Shown here one piece after another: positions 42,540-51,992 of a DNA stretch of 62,333 bases. The DNA comes from Syntrophobacterales bacterium. Lineage in GTDB: Bacteria > Desulfobacterota > Desulfobaccia > Desulfobaccales > 0-14-0-80-60-11. The stretch is taken from positions 1 through 62,333 of the forward strand of contig JALNYP010000018.1 of the NCBI GenBank assembly GCA_023229795.1. The letters run 5' to 3'. Below the pieces are notes generated by a model, which made no database searches, was not told the DNA's origin, and was given only the letters and a program-made list of their open reading frames with translations. Every line of letters starts with the position of its first letter. Position 1 is the stretch's first letter. The position numbers were made by a program, and so were the translations under genes.

Positions 42540-43012
42540 TCCAATTCGGATTACTGGAAGAGGCCCTCAACCTGGCCCGGGCCAACTCCCTGTGGCCGAT
42601 GACCTTCGGCCTGGCCTGCTGCGCCATCGAGATGATGGCCGTAGGCATGGCCCGGTTTGATTTGGCCCGTTTCGGGGCCGAGGTCTTCCGGCCTTCACCC
42701 CGGCAGTGCGATCTGATGATCGTGGCCGGCACCATCTCCAAGAAAATGGCTCCGGCGGTGGTGCGGCTCTACGAACAGATGCCGGCCCCCAAATGGGTCA
42801 TCGCCATGGGCAACTGCGCCATTTCCGGTGGCCCCTTTTATTATCCCACCCAGTATGCCATCGTCCCCGGCGCTGACCTCATCATTCCCGTGGACGTTTA
42901 CGTCCCCGGCTGTCCGCCCCGGCCCGAGACGCTGATCGAAGGCATCCTCATGCTGGAAGAAAAAATCACCAAACGGGGCCGTCTCAGGAAGTTTAGAGAT
43001 GCTAAAGGATAA
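42512..43012 (+). CDS. nuoB: complex I subunit NuoB
   Basis: A 166-residue subunit carrying the terminal N2 [4Fe-4S] cluster. The four ligands are present: C36-C37 in GLACCAIE, C102 in GNCAISGG and C134 in VPGCPPRPE. Start TTG 42512, with GAGGA upstream; the longer frame upstream is a shadow of nuoA. Its C-terminus overlaps nuoC by 14 bp. Confidence 0.95.
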   Translation: METKTGEPLIQFGLLEEALNLARANSLWPMTFGLACCAIEMMAVGMARFDLARFGAEVFRPSPRQCDLMIVAGTISKKMAPAVVRLYEQMPAPKWVIAMGNCAISGGPFYYPTQYAIVPGADLIIPVDVYVPGCPPRPETLIEGILMLEEKITKRGRLRKFRDAKG

Positions 43013-43445
43013 TCTTACCAAAGCGCTGGCCCCCTTGGGGTTGGAGAAGGTGGCCGCTGGCGACTACGCCAAGACCGGATACCACCTGGAGGTGGCGGCC
43101 CAACCCGACCAAATGGCGGGCGTGGCCCAGGCCATGCTCGAGGCGGGCTGTTACCTGGAATCCTTCACCGCGGTGGACCTGATGGAATCTTTCGACCTGG
43201 TGTACCATTTCGCCAGTTTCGACGAACTCTGCCGCACTGCGGTGCACGTGCCTCTCGGCAAGCGGAAGGGCATGCCCACCATCTCCCAGATCTATCCGGG
43301 GGCGGACTGGTATGAACGGGAGGTGTTTGACCTCTTCGGCATCCATTTCTTCGGGCATCCCAACCTGAAGCGCATCTTGCTGCCGGAAGATGCCGATTTC
43401 CATCCTTTACTGAAAGATTTCGGAGCGTCCCAGGGCAATGATTGA
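42999..43445 (+). CDS. nuoC: complex I subunit NuoC
   Basis: A 148-residue 30-kDa-type subunit of the peripheral arm. The signature YPGADWYEREVFDLFGIHFFGHPNLKRILLPED is complete. It is separate from nuoD, unlike enterobacteria where they are fused. Overlaps nuoD by 8 bp. Confidence 0.95.
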   Translation: MLKDNLTKALAPLGLEKVAAGDYAKTGYHLEVAAQPDQMAGVAQAMLEAGCYLESFTAVDLMESFDLVYHFASFDELCRTAVHVPLGKRKGMPTISQIYPGADWYEREVFDLFGIHFFGHPNLKRILLPEDADFHPLLKDFGASQGND

Positions 43446-44553
43446 GCTATACGGAATCGAAGAAAAGACCTATACCCTGAACCTGGGTCCGCAGCATCCC
43501 AGCACCCACGGCGTTTTGCGGGTGCTGTTGGAGATGGAAGGTGAGTTTATCTCCAAGGCGGAGCCGGTCATTGGTTACGGGCACCGCGGCCACGAGCACA
43601 TGGCGGAGAATCGCAATTACCAGCAATTCCTGCCGAACATGGGCCGGGTGGATTACCTGCACGCCCTGGCCTACAATCAGGGTTACTGCATGGCGGTGGA
43701 AAAGCTCCTGGGCCTGGTCGTGCCGGAGCGGGCCGAATTCATCCGGGTGATCACCGCCGAACTCAACCGCATCACTTCCCACCTGCTGTGGTTCGGCGCC
43801 TATCTCCTGGACCTCGGGGCCTTCACCCCCATCATGTATTGCTTCGACGACCGGGAACATGTCCTGGACCTCCTGGATCGCATCACCGGCTCCCGCCTGA
43901 CCTACTGCTTCTACCGGTTCGGCGGCGTGCCCGTTGATCTCGATGCAGAATTCATCGCCGGGACCCGGGAATTCATTAAGCGGCTCCGCAGCCGCTGGGT
44001 GGACTACGACAACCTGGTGACCAAGAACGTCATCTTCATCAACCGGGCCCGGGACGTCGGCCTTATCACCCGTGACCAGTGCGTCAAATACGGCATCACC
44101 GGCCCCAACCTGCGGGGCAGCGGCATCCCTTACGATATCCGCAAGAGCGAACCCTATTCCGCGTATCCGCTCTTTGATTTTGAGATTCCCATCGGGTCCA
44201 AGGGCGATATTTTCGACCGCTACCTGGTGCGTCTGCAGGAAATGGAACAGAGCTGCCGCATCATCGAGCAGGCCCTGGACAAGCTTCCCAACGGCCCCAT
44301 CATGGCGGAAAAGGTACCCAAACGCATCAAGCCCCCGGTGGGCGAAGTCTATCAGGCCGTGGAAACCGCCCGGGGCGAATTCGGCATCTACATCGTCAGT
44401 CAGGGCGATGTGAAACCCTACCGGGTTAAACTCCGGGTCCCGTCCTTTGCCAATCTCAGCCTCTTTCCGGAATTGGCGGTGGATACCCTGGTGGCCGACC
44501 TCGTGGCCATCCTGGGCTCCGTGGACGTGGTTATTCCGGAAATTGACCGTTAA
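43438..44553 (+). CDS. nuoD: complex I subunit NuoD
   Basis: A 371-residue 49-kDa subunit that forms the quinone site with NuoB. Signatures: LNLGPQHPSTHGVLR, GYGHRGHEHMAE (equivalent to the HRGxE of the quinone pocket), and the C-terminal DLVAILGSVDVVIPEIDR. Ends 21 bp before nuoH. Confidence 0.96.
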   Translation: MIELYGIEEKTYTLNLGPQHPSTHGVLRVLLEMEGEFISKAEPVIGYGHRGHEHMAENRNYQQFLPNMGRVDYLHALAYNQGYCMAVEKLLGLVVPERAEFIRVITAELNRITSHLLWFGAYLLDLGAFTPIMYCFDDREHVLDLLDRITGSRLTYCFYRFGGVPVDLDAEFIAGTREFIKRLRSRWVDYDNLVTKNVIFINRARDVGLITRDQCVKYGITGPNLRGSGIPYDIRKSEPYSAYPLFDFEIPIGSKGDIFDRYLVRLQEMEQSCRIIEQALDKLPNGPIMAEKVPKRIKPPVGEVYQAVETARGEFGIYIVSQGDVKPYRVKLRVPSFANLSLFPELAVDTLVADLVAILGSVDVVIPEIDR

Positions 44554-44574
44554 GTAAAGATACGAGCGCAAACT

Positions 44575-45549
44575 ATGGAACATGCGGCGCAATTCTTGGG
44601 TAGTCCAGTGGTCCACATGCTCGTGGGCCTGATCGGGGTGATCGCCCTGGTCTCGGTAAACGCCTTGTTTCTCATCTGGGCGGAGCGCAAAGTGTCAGCG
44701 CATATGCAGCTCCGGCCCGGTCCCATGGAAGTGGGCCCGCACGGCGCCCTCCAGTCCCTGGCCGATGCCCTCAAGCTCATGGGCAAGGAGCTCATCACCC
44801 CGGAGGAAGTGGACAAGCCCATTTATTGGCTGGCCCCCATCGTAGTCTTCCTGCCGGTGCTGCTCTCCTTCCTGGTCATTCCCTTTTCTCAAACCATGAT
44901 TATCCGGGATATGAACGTCGGCATCGTTCTGATCTTCGCCTTCTCCACCCTGTCGGTGCTGGCCATCCTCATGGCCGGATGGTCATCCAACAATAAGTAC
45001 TCGGTCTTCGGCGCCATCCGCTCCGTGGCCCAGAACATAGCCTACGAGATCCCGCTGCTGGTCACCGTCATGAGCATCATCCTCATGGTGGGGTCGTTCA
45101 AGCTCTCCGATATCGTCGCCGCCCAGGGCCACACTTGGTTCATATTTGTCCAGCCCCTGGCGTTCATTCTCTTTATTATTTGCGCCACGGCGGAGACCAA
45201 CCGGGCCCCCTTTGACCTCCCCGAGGCCGAATCCGAACTCGTTGCCGGCTTCCACACCGAATATAGCGGCATGCGCTTCGCCCTCTTCTTCCTGGCGGAA
45301 TATACCAACATCTTCATCGCCTCGGCCGTGGCCACGGTGCTCTTCCTGGGAGGCTGGCACGGGCCGATCCTCCCCGGCATCATCTGGTTCTTTATCAAGG
45401 TCTACGCCCTGGTCTTCCTGCTCATGTGGTTCCGCTGGACCTTTCCCCGGGTGCGGTTCGACCAGTTGGTCAACTTCTCCTGGAAGATTTTGATTCCTCT
45501 GTCCTTTGTCAATCTGCTGATAACTGCCTTTGTACTAAAACTCAGATAA
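44575..45549 (+). CDS. nuoH: complex I subunit NuoH
   Basis: A 324-residue membrane subunit linking the quinone site and the proton channels. ERKVSAHMQLRPGPMEVGPHG near residue 38 and the acidic loop NRAPFDLPEAESELVAGFHTEYSGMRF near residue 213 are conserved. About eight membrane helices. Confidence 0.96.
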   Translation: MEHAAQFLGSPVVHMLVGLIGVIALVSVNALFLIWAERKVSAHMQLRPGPMEVGPHGALQSLADALKLMGKELITPEEVDKPIYWLAPIVVFLPVLLSFLVIPFSQTMIIRDMNVGIVLIFAFSTLSVLAILMAGWSSNNKYSVFGAIRSVAQNIAYEIPLLVTVMSIILMVGSFKLSDIVAAQGHTWFIFVQPLAFILFIICATAETNRAPFDLPEAESELVAGFHTEYSGMRFALFFLAEYTNIFIASAVATVLFLGGWHGPILPGIIWFFIKVYALVFLLMWFRWTFPRVRFDQLVNFSWKILIPLSFVNLLITAFVLKLR

Positions 45550-45588
45550 GGCGGGCCGGTCAATCGCCGGAATAAAGGTTACGTAGCG

Positions 45589-46185
45589 ATGATGAGTTAC
45601 TTCAAAGAAATTGCGGTGGGTTTCTGGAGTCTGCTGGCGGGCATGGCGGTAACCATACGCTACTTTGTCAAACCCATCGTTACCGTCCAGTACCCTCGGC
45701 AAAAGATCCAGATGTCGCCGAGGTATCGGGGGTATCCCCAGTTCATTATCGATCCCGAGAGCGGGACGCACCGGTGCATCGCTTGCGAAATGTGTTCCCG
45801 GATCTGCCCCTCCCAACTGATCACCGTCGAAGGGGTCAAACTGCCGGGCGCCAAGCAAAAAGTCGGCTACCATTACGTGCACGAGCATCAGTATTGCAGC
45901 CTGTGCGGTCTCTGCGTCGAAGTCTGCCCGACCACGGCCCTGGAGTTTTCCCAGAGTTACCGGCTGGTGGGCTACCACCGGGAAGACTGCGTCATTGATC
46001 ATATGACCTTGCTGCAAGAGCGGCAGAAGATTCTCGGCCTGCCTCCTACCCTGATTCTGACCGAGGCTGAAGTAGAGGCGGCCAAGGCGGCGGAAGCTGC
46101 GGCCAAGGAAGCCAAAGAAAAAGAGGCCAAAGCTAAAGCCGCTAAACCTGCTGAAAAGGCCCCCGCTAAGGAGGTCAAAGAATGA
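45589..46185 (+). CDS. nuoI: complex I subunit NuoI
   Basis: A 198-residue subunit with two [4Fe-4S] clusters: CIACEMCSRICP (C63, C66, C69, C73) and CSLCGLCVEVCP (C103, C106, C109, C113). The last ~40 residues are a low-complexity Ala/Lys/Glu tail (EAAKAAEAAAKEAKEKEAKA-type), longer than in most NuoI proteins. Without NuoE/F/G this subunit is the probable entry for electrons. ATGA overlap with nuoJ. Confidence 0.95.
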   Translation: MMSYFKEIAVGFWSLLAGMAVTIRYFVKPIVTVQYPRQKIQMSPRYRGYPQFIIDPESGTHRCIACEMCSRICPSQLITVEGVKLPGAKQKVGYHYVHEHQYCSLCGLCVEVCPTTALEFSQSYRLVGYHREDCVIDHMTLLQERQKILGLPPTLILTEAEVEAAKAAEAAAKEAKEKEAKAKAAKPAEKAPAKEVKE

Positions 46186-46715
46186 GCGCTCTAATCGCCT
46201 TATTAACTCCCCAGAATGTAGCCACCGCGGGTTTCGTGCTGGTGGTGGGATTTACCGTCCTGGGCGCCCTCATCGCCGTGGGAGCCCGGAACATCTTCCA
46301 TAACGTCCTGGGGCTCTGCCTGTCGCTGTTCGGCGTGGCCGGTATCTTTCTCTTCCTGAACAGCCCCTTTGTCGCCCTGATGGAGATTCTCATTTACGTC
46401 GGGGCCATCTGTATCGCCATTTGTTTCGCCATCATGCTGTCCGAGCCCCTCTATCTGCCCCGGCCGCCTCGCAACAAGATCAAGGTCATCGGGGCCCTGG
46501 TGGGCGCCGGCGCCGTCTTTGCTTTCTTCGGGCTGCTCTTGAAGAAAACCCAATGGACCCCGGCCGCGGAGCGCAGCACCGATTGGTCCGTTACCACGAT
46601 CGGCCATTACCTGCTTACCAATTACTCCTTGATCTTTGAATTAGTGTCCTTACTGCTGCTGGTAGCTATGCTCGGCGCCATTGTCACGGCCCGGGGCGGC
46701 CGCAGCAAACTTTAA
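46182..46715 (+). CDS. nuoJ: complex I subunit NuoJ
   Basis: A 177-residue ND6-type membrane subunit with five helices, including the VGAICIAICFAIML stretch that stands for the pi-bulge helix. Shares ATGA with nuoI. Confidence 0.93.
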   Translation: MSALIALLTPQNVATAGFVLVVGFTVLGALIAVGARNIFHNVLGLCLSLFGVAGIFLFLNSPFVALMEILIYVGAICIAICFAIMLSEPLYLPRPPRNKIKVIGALVGAGAVFAFFGLLLKKTQWTPAAERSTDWSVTTIGHYLLTNYSLIFELVSLLLLVAMLGAIVTARGGRSKL

Positions 46716-46729
46716 CTCGAGGGTTTGAG

Positions 46730-47047
46730 ATGCTGCTGTTTAATCAATTGCAGACCTACCTCTTCCTGGCCTTGGTGCTCTTCGCCATCGGTCTCTACGG
46801 GGTCCTGGCCCGGCGCTCGCTGATCGCCATCCTCATCTCGGTGGAGCTGATCCTGAACGCCGCCAGCATCAACTTCATGGCCTTCAACCGCTTCATCGCC
46901 CCGCATCCGGCCGTCGGACAGGTTATCACCCTGTTCATCATGGCCGTGGCCGCGGCTGAAGCGGCCATCGCCTTGAGTATTATCGTGGCCGTGTACCGTA
47001 AGTTGAGAACCATCAACATCGAACAAGCCACCGAGCTTAGGGGTTGA
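46730..47047 (+). CDS. nuoK: complex I subunit NuoK
   Basis: A 105-residue ND4L-type subunit of three helices. The conserved Glu in VELILNAASINF and the second Glu in AAAEAAIALSIIVA are present. These Glu sit in the proton path. Confidence 0.96.
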   Translation: MLLFNQLQTYLFLALVLFAIGLYGVLARRSLIAILISVELILNAASINFMAFNRFIAPHPAVGQVITLFIMAVAAAEAAIALSIIVAVYRKLRTINIEQATELRG

Positions 47048-47049
47048 TC

Positions 47050-48987
47050 ATGGGCTTGTCTGATCCGATTCTGTTAGGTTGCCTGCTCACGGTTTTTTTG
47101 CCGTTGTCGGCTTTCGCCCTGATAATGATCTTCACCAGGAATAATGCCAAGCTGTCCCTGGCCATCTCCCTGATCGCCAGCACCATTCCGCTGATTATTG
47201 CCTGGACCTTCTTCTTCAAACTGGGCGGCCGTGAACCCATTATCTATAACTTCAACTGGCTGGTCTCCGACATCGTCAAGGTGCCCTTCGGGTTCCTGCT
47301 GGATCCCACCAGCCTGGTGATGTTCGTGATCGTGGCCACCATCAGTTGGCTGGTGCAGATCTACTCCATCGGCTACATGGCGGGCGACCCGGGCTTCGGG
47401 CGGTTTTACGCCGACCTGTCGCTCTTCGCCCTGGCCATGCTCACCCTGGTGATCTCTAGCGGCCTCTTGCAACTGTATATCGCCTGGGAGCTGGTGGGTC
47501 TGGCCTCCTATCTCCTCATCGGCTTCTGGTACGAGAAATTCTCCGCCTCCGAAGCCGGTAAGAAGGCCTTTGTGGTCACCCGCTTCGGGGATATCGGCTT
47601 CTTCATGGGCCTGGTCTTCCTGACCTTATTCTACGGCAGCCTGGATATCGCCTCGGTGAACGCCGCGGCGGTGGCTAAATCCATGCCTCCCTGGCTGCTC
47701 ACCACCGCGGGCCTGCTGATCTTCTGCGGCATCATGGGCAAAAGCGCCCAATTCCCGCTGCATTGCTGGCTGCCCGACGCCATGGAAGGTCCCACTCCGG
47801 TTTCAGCCTTGCTGCATTCCGCTACTATGGTGGCCGCGGGCGTGTACCTCCTGACTCGCATCTTCCCGTTCTTCGCCGCCTCGGCCACCACCATGTCGGT
47901 GATCCTGGCGATCTCCAGTCTGACCCTGATCTTGTCCTCCACCATCGCCTTGGTGGCTACGGATATCAAACAGGTCTGGGCCTATTCCACCATCAGCCAA
48001 TTGGGCTTCATGGCCATGGGCCTGTCCGCGGCGGCGTTGGCCTCGGGCAACCTGTTCCCCGGCTACTACCACCTGACCACCCATGCGGCCTTCAAGGCCA
48101 TGTTGTTTTTGTGTTCCGGCGTCTTCATCCACCATTTCGGCACCAACGACTTCTTTACCATGGCCACCAACGGGGGACGCAAGCTGTATATCCCCATGGT
48201 CTGCATCACCATTGCCGCCCTGGCCCTGGCCGGGATCTTCCCCTTTGCCGGCTTCTTCAGCAAAGAAGCCATCATGGGCACCCTGGGGGCGCTGGACAAC
48301 AAACTTTGGCTGGGTCTGGGCCTCTTCGGGGCCTTCCTGACCGCCTACTACTCCTTCCGGGTGATCTTTGTCATGCTCTTCCCCAAGGAGCCTGAGGCTT
48401 ACAGTAAGGTTCCCGGTCACATCGTCCACGTGGAAGACGAGGCGCACGGGCATGGCGGCCACGGCGACGGCCATGACGAGCACCACGGCGTGCCCTGGGT
48501 CATGTCTTTCCCGCTGATTGTCCTGGCCTTCTTCACCCTCATCCTGGGCTTCTGCCACGACTACTTGATGAAGCTGCTGTTGGGTGAGGTGCACCACGAA
48601 GCCATGGATTATTTCCTCCTGATCTCGGCGGTAAGCTGCGCGGTAGGCGGTATTGCGATGGCCTGGCTCGACTGGGGCCGCAAGGACGCCAAATGTGTCG
48701 GCTTCATCAGCAAAATGCCGGCCCTGCAAACCTTCTTCATCCAGAAATGGTATATGGACCATTTCTGGCGCTGGTTCTTGAACCGCTTCATCTATGGTAC
48801 TTTTTCCCGGCTGTTTACCCTCAATGATCGGCGGGTGGTCGATGGCGGCGTGGACGCGGTGGCCTTCTCCACGGTCGGCAGCGGCCGGCTCCTGTCCTTC
48901 ATTCAAACCGCGTTTTTACAGTACAACCTGCTGTTTATGGTACTGGTCCTGGCTGGCGTCGGGATATATCTCTTGATGGGTCTCTGA
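47050..48987 (+). CDS. nuoL: complex I subunit NuoL
   Basis: A 645-residue antiporter-like proton channel with the long lateral helix at the C-terminus. Signatures: YIAWELVGLASYLLIGFWYE (helix 5 Glu), GKSAQFPLHCWLPDAMEGPTPVSALLHSATMV and KQVWAYSTISQLGFMAMGL. A His/Asp/Gly-rich insertion at about residues 456-482 (HGHGGHGDGHDEHHG) interrupts the loop before the late helices. I choose ATG 47050; a TTG at 47044 overlaps the nuoK stop. Confidence 0.95.
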   Translation: MGLSDPILLGCLLTVFLPLSAFALIMIFTRNNAKLSLAISLIASTIPLIIAWTFFFKLGGREPIIYNFNWLVSDIVKVPFGFLLDPTSLVMFVIVATISWLVQIYSIGYMAGDPGFGRFYADLSLFALAMLTLVISSGLLQLYIAWELVGLASYLLIGFWYEKFSASEAGKKAFVVTRFGDIGFFMGLVFLTLFYGSLDIASVNAAAVAKSMPPWLLTTAGLLIFCGIMGKSAQFPLHCWLPDAMEGPTPVSALLHSATMVAAGVYLLTRIFPFFAASATTMSVILAISSLTLILSSTIALVATDIKQVWAYSTISQLGFMAMGLSAAALASGNLFPGYYHLTTHAAFKAMLFLCSGVFIHHFGTNDFFTMATNGGRKLYIPMVCITIAALALAGIFPFAGFFSKEAIMGTLGALDNKLWLGLGLFGAFLTAYYSFRVIFVMLFPKEPEAYSKVPGHIVHVEDEAHGHGGHGDGHDEHHGVPWVMSFPLIVLAFFTLILGFCHDYLMKLLLGEVHHEAMDYFLLISAVSCAVGGIAMAWLDWGRKDAKCVGFISKMPALQTFFIQKWYMDHFWRWFLNRFIYGTFSRLFTLNDRRVVDGGVDAVAFSTVGSGRLLSFIQTAFLQYNLLFMVLVLAGVGIYLLMGL

Positions 48988-48988
48988 T

Positions 48989-50461
48989 ATGACCGAACAT
49001 GCTGCTTCATTTCCGTATTTGAGCTGTATGCTGCTGGCCCCGTTCACGGGTCTGCTCATCCTCCTGATGTTGAAGGAAGAGCAGAAGTTCCTCATCCGGG
49101 CAGTAAGCGTGGTGTCGGGCGGCATCTCCCTGGCATTGGCCATCTTCACCTTCGTGACTTACGACAAAGCCCTGGGAGGCCTGCAGTTCGTGGAGAAGTA
49201 CGAGTGGGTGAAAACCTTCGGGATCACCTACTTTGTGGGCGTCGAAGGCCTCAACGCTCCGATGCTGCTCCTCACCGGGATCGTCATCTTCACGGGCTGT
49301 CTCACCATGTGGGAACTGGAAACCCGCACCAAGGAATACTTCATCTGGATGCTGGCTCTGGTGACCGGGGTGTTCGGCGTGTTCATGTCTTACGACATGT
49401 TCTTCTTCTTCCTGTTTTATGAGATCGCCGTGGTGCCCATGTACATCCTCATCCTGATCTGGGGCTCCACCCGCAAAGAATACGCCGCCATGAAGCTTAC
49501 CCTGTACCTCATGGCCGGCAGCGGTCTCATCATCCCGGGCATCCTGCTCCTCTATTCCAGTTCCGGGCTCAACACCTTCAACATGCTCATGCTGCACCAA
49601 GCCCACTTCAGCCCCTGGATTCAGAAGGTCGCTTTTATCCTCCTGTTCTTCGGGTTCGGGGTGCTGGCCGCGGTCTGGCCGTTCCACACATGGTCCCCCG
49701 TCGGTCACGTGGCTGCGCCCACCGCCGTGTCCATGCTCCACGCGGGCGTGTTGATGAAGCTGGGATCGTTCGCCATCCTGCGGGTGGCCATGTTCCTGCT
49801 GCCGGAGGGCTTCCAATACTGGGCCAACCTCATGATGATCTTGGCCACCGCCGGCATTGTCTATGGCGTGTTCGTCGGCCTGGCCCAGACCGACCTGAAA
49901 TACGTCATCGGTTATTCTTCGGTCTCCCACATGGGCATCGTCTGCCTGGGGCTGGCCACCGGCACCGTGGACGGCATCAACGGCTCGGTCTTCCAAATGT
50001 TTGCCCACGGCATTATGACGGCCCTCTTTTTCTCTTCGGTGGGCTACATTTATGACCGCACCCACACCCGGGATATTCACCAACTGGGCGGCTTCTCCAA
50101 GATCATGCCCGTAGCTTCGGCCTTCTTCATCACCGCGGCCCTCTGCGGCGCCGGGGTGCCGGGGATGGCCAGCTTCTGGGCCGAACTGCTGGTCTTTATC
50201 GCCACCGTCAAGGTCTTCCCCGTCGCCGGCCTCCTCGCCATTGCCGCCTTGGTGGTGGGCGCCCTGTTCGCCTTGCGGGTGGTGCAGAACACCTTCTTTA
50301 ATACGCCCAACCCGAAATTCGTCCACTTTGAGGATGTCAGTCCCTTCCTGGCGCTGCCCCGGATGATCCTCATCGGCACCTTGCTCCTCTTCGGGTTCTT
50401 CCCGCAGCTTATGGTTAGCATGATTAAATCCTCGGTAATACCGTTTCTCCAGGGAATGTAA
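48989..50461 (+). CDS. nuoM: complex I subunit NuoM
   Basis: A 490-residue antiporter-like channel subunit: FFFLFYEIAVVPMYILILIWG (helix 5 Glu), FHTWSPVGHVAAPTAVSMLHAGVLMKLG and KYVIGYSSVSHMGIVCLGL are intact. One base separates it from nuoL. Confidence 0.96.
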   Translation: MTEHAASFPYLSCMLLAPFTGLLILLMLKEEQKFLIRAVSVVSGGISLALAIFTFVTYDKALGGLQFVEKYEWVKTFGITYFVGVEGLNAPMLLLTGIVIFTGCLTMWELETRTKEYFIWMLALVTGVFGVFMSYDMFFFFLFYEIAVVPMYILILIWGSTRKEYAAMKLTLYLMAGSGLIIPGILLLYSSSGLNTFNMLMLHQAHFSPWIQKVAFILLFFGFGVLAAVWPFHTWSPVGHVAAPTAVSMLHAGVLMKLGSFAILRVAMFLLPEGFQYWANLMMILATAGIVYGVFVGLAQTDLKYVIGYSSVSHMGIVCLGLATGTVDGINGSVFQMFAHGIMTALFFSSVGYIYDRTHTRDIHQLGGFSKIMPVASAFFITAALCGAGVPGMASFWAELLVFIATVKVFPVAGLLAIAALVVGALFALRVVQNTFFNTPNPKFVHFEDVSPFLALPRMILIGTLLLFGFFPQLMVSMIKSSVIPFLQGM

Positions 50462-50463
50462 CC

Positions 50464-51879
50464 ATGAACATGATGCTCTTCGGACCGGAACTCTATTATC
50501 TGGGCATGGCCCTGGTGTTCTTCTGCCTCACCCTGAGGCGCCAGCCGCAGGTGAAGCAGGATTACCAGATCGCCCTGGCTCTGTCAGGCATCGGCGTCCT
50601 GGTTACCGCCTACTGCCTGTTCCAGCAGGGTGACCTGTTCTTCAAGGCCTACCGGGTGGACCTGTTTAGCCAAATCTTCAAATTCGCCCTGGCTTTGGGA
50701 CTCTTCCTGGTCTTGACCATCTCCCATAACCTGGCCCAGATCGAGGAACGCTATCAGGCGGAATTCTATCTCTTCCTCACTACGACCACCATCGGGATGA
50801 TGATGCTGGTGAGTTCGGTCGAGCTCCTGACCATTTACGTGGCCCTGGAGCTGTCCTCCTACTCCCTGTACATCCTGGTGCCGCTCCGGCGGGGTGACGG
50901 CATCGACGTGGAAGCGGGTATCAAATACCTGTTCATCGGCGCGGTGTCCTCGGGCTTCATGCTCTTCGGCTTAAGCTATATCTTCGGGGCCACCGGCTCC
51001 ACCTACCTGACCGACATCCTGCCCAAGATGACGCAGTTGGTGCACAGCCCCATCGGCATCATCGGGTTGTTGCTGGCCATGGCGGGCTTCTTCTTCAAGC
51101 TGTCCGTGTTCCCGTTCCACTTCTGGGCCCCGGACGTTTACCAGGGCGCGGCTAATCAAGTCGTCACCTTCATCGCCACCGCCTCCAAGGCCGCGGCCGT
51201 GGCTCTGCTGCTTCGCCTGGCGATTCTCGGGAACGCCTTTGGCTATAACTTCACCGTCGCCCTGGTCATCCTCTCCGCGGTCTCCATGACCCTGGGCAAC
51301 CTGGTGGCCATCGTCCAAAAAGACTTCAAGCGCATGTTGGCCTATTCCTCCATCGCCCATGCCGGGGTCTTCCTCATGGGCGTCCTGACCATCAAGGAGG
51401 CCGGCTACATCGGCGCCATCTACTACGCCCTGGCCTACCTGGTGATGAACTTCACCGTGTTCATGGTGCTCTCCGAGGTGGCCACCGACGGCCGGGATCT
51501 GAAGATCGCCGAGTTGGCCGGGCTCTGGCGCCGCTCGCCGGTCTTGAGCATGAGCCTGATCCTGGGCATCTTCGCCCTGGCGGGTGTGCCGCCCTCCATC
51601 GGCTTCACCGGCAAACTGCTCATTTTCACCTCCGCTATGAACTCCGGGTACTTCTGGCTCGTGCTGATCGCGGCGGTGAACGGCACCATCTCCCTCTATT
51701 ACTATTTGAAGGTGATCTACGCCGCCTACTATATTGATGACCCGGGCCTGCCGGTTATCCAGCTCAGCCTGCCCATCAAACTGCTCAACTATGCCCTGGC
51801 GGCCGTCATCATCGGTTTCGGCTTCTTCCCGGACCGCATCGTCGAGCTGGCCAAGGCTGCGGCCAAAGCCGTTCTCTAA
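50464..51879 (+). CDS. nuoN: complex I subunit NuoN
   Basis: A 471-residue antiporter-like subunit: ELLTIYVALELSSYSLYILV, FPFHFWAPDVYQGAANQVVTF and KRMLAYSSIAHAGVFLMG are conserved. It ends the operon; the terminator follows 22 bp later. The operon order is A-B-C-D-H-I-J-K-L-M-N, without E, F and G. Confidence 0.96.
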   Translation: MNMMLFGPELYYLGMALVFFCLTLRRQPQVKQDYQIALALSGIGVLVTAYCLFQQGDLFFKAYRVDLFSQIFKFALALGLFLVLTISHNLAQIEERYQAEFYLFLTTTTIGMMMLVSSVELLTIYVALELSSYSLYILVPLRRGDGIDVEAGIKYLFIGAVSSGFMLFGLSYIFGATGSTYLTDILPKMTQLVHSPIGIIGLLLAMAGFFFKLSVFPFHFWAPDVYQGAANQVVTFIATASKAAAVALLLRLAILGNAFGYNFTVALVILSAVSMTLGNLVAIVQKDFKRMLAYSSIAHAGVFLMGVLTIKEAGYIGAIYYALAYLVMNFTVFMVLSEVATDGRDLKIAELAGLWRRSPVLSMSLILGIFALAGVPPSIGFTGKLLIFTSAMNSGYFWLVLIAAVNGTISLYYYLKVIYAAYYIDDPGLPVIQLSLPIKLLNYALAAVIIGFGFFPDRIVELAKAAAKAVL

Positions 51880-51900
51880 CCATTCGCAATCGACAAAAAA

Positions 51901-51932
51901 AACCGCCTCTCTTCCTGAGAGGCGGTTTTTTT
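51901..51932 (+). terminator. Rho-independent terminator of the nuo operon
   Basis: AACCGCCTCTC/GAGAGGCGGTT, 11-bp stem, 5-nt loop, then TTTTTTT. The A-run on its 5' side allows bidirectional use for the convergent regulator gene. Confidence 0.85.
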
Positions 51933-51992
51933 GTGGAAAAAAAAAGGGGTCGGCACCGGCCTCCCCCCCTGCCCTGCCCCGCCGCGGGATAC

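Noticed and set aside
49007..50326. 439-residue minus-strand frame over nuoM
   Set aside because: Antisense shadow; His/Glu/Gly-rich with no domain.
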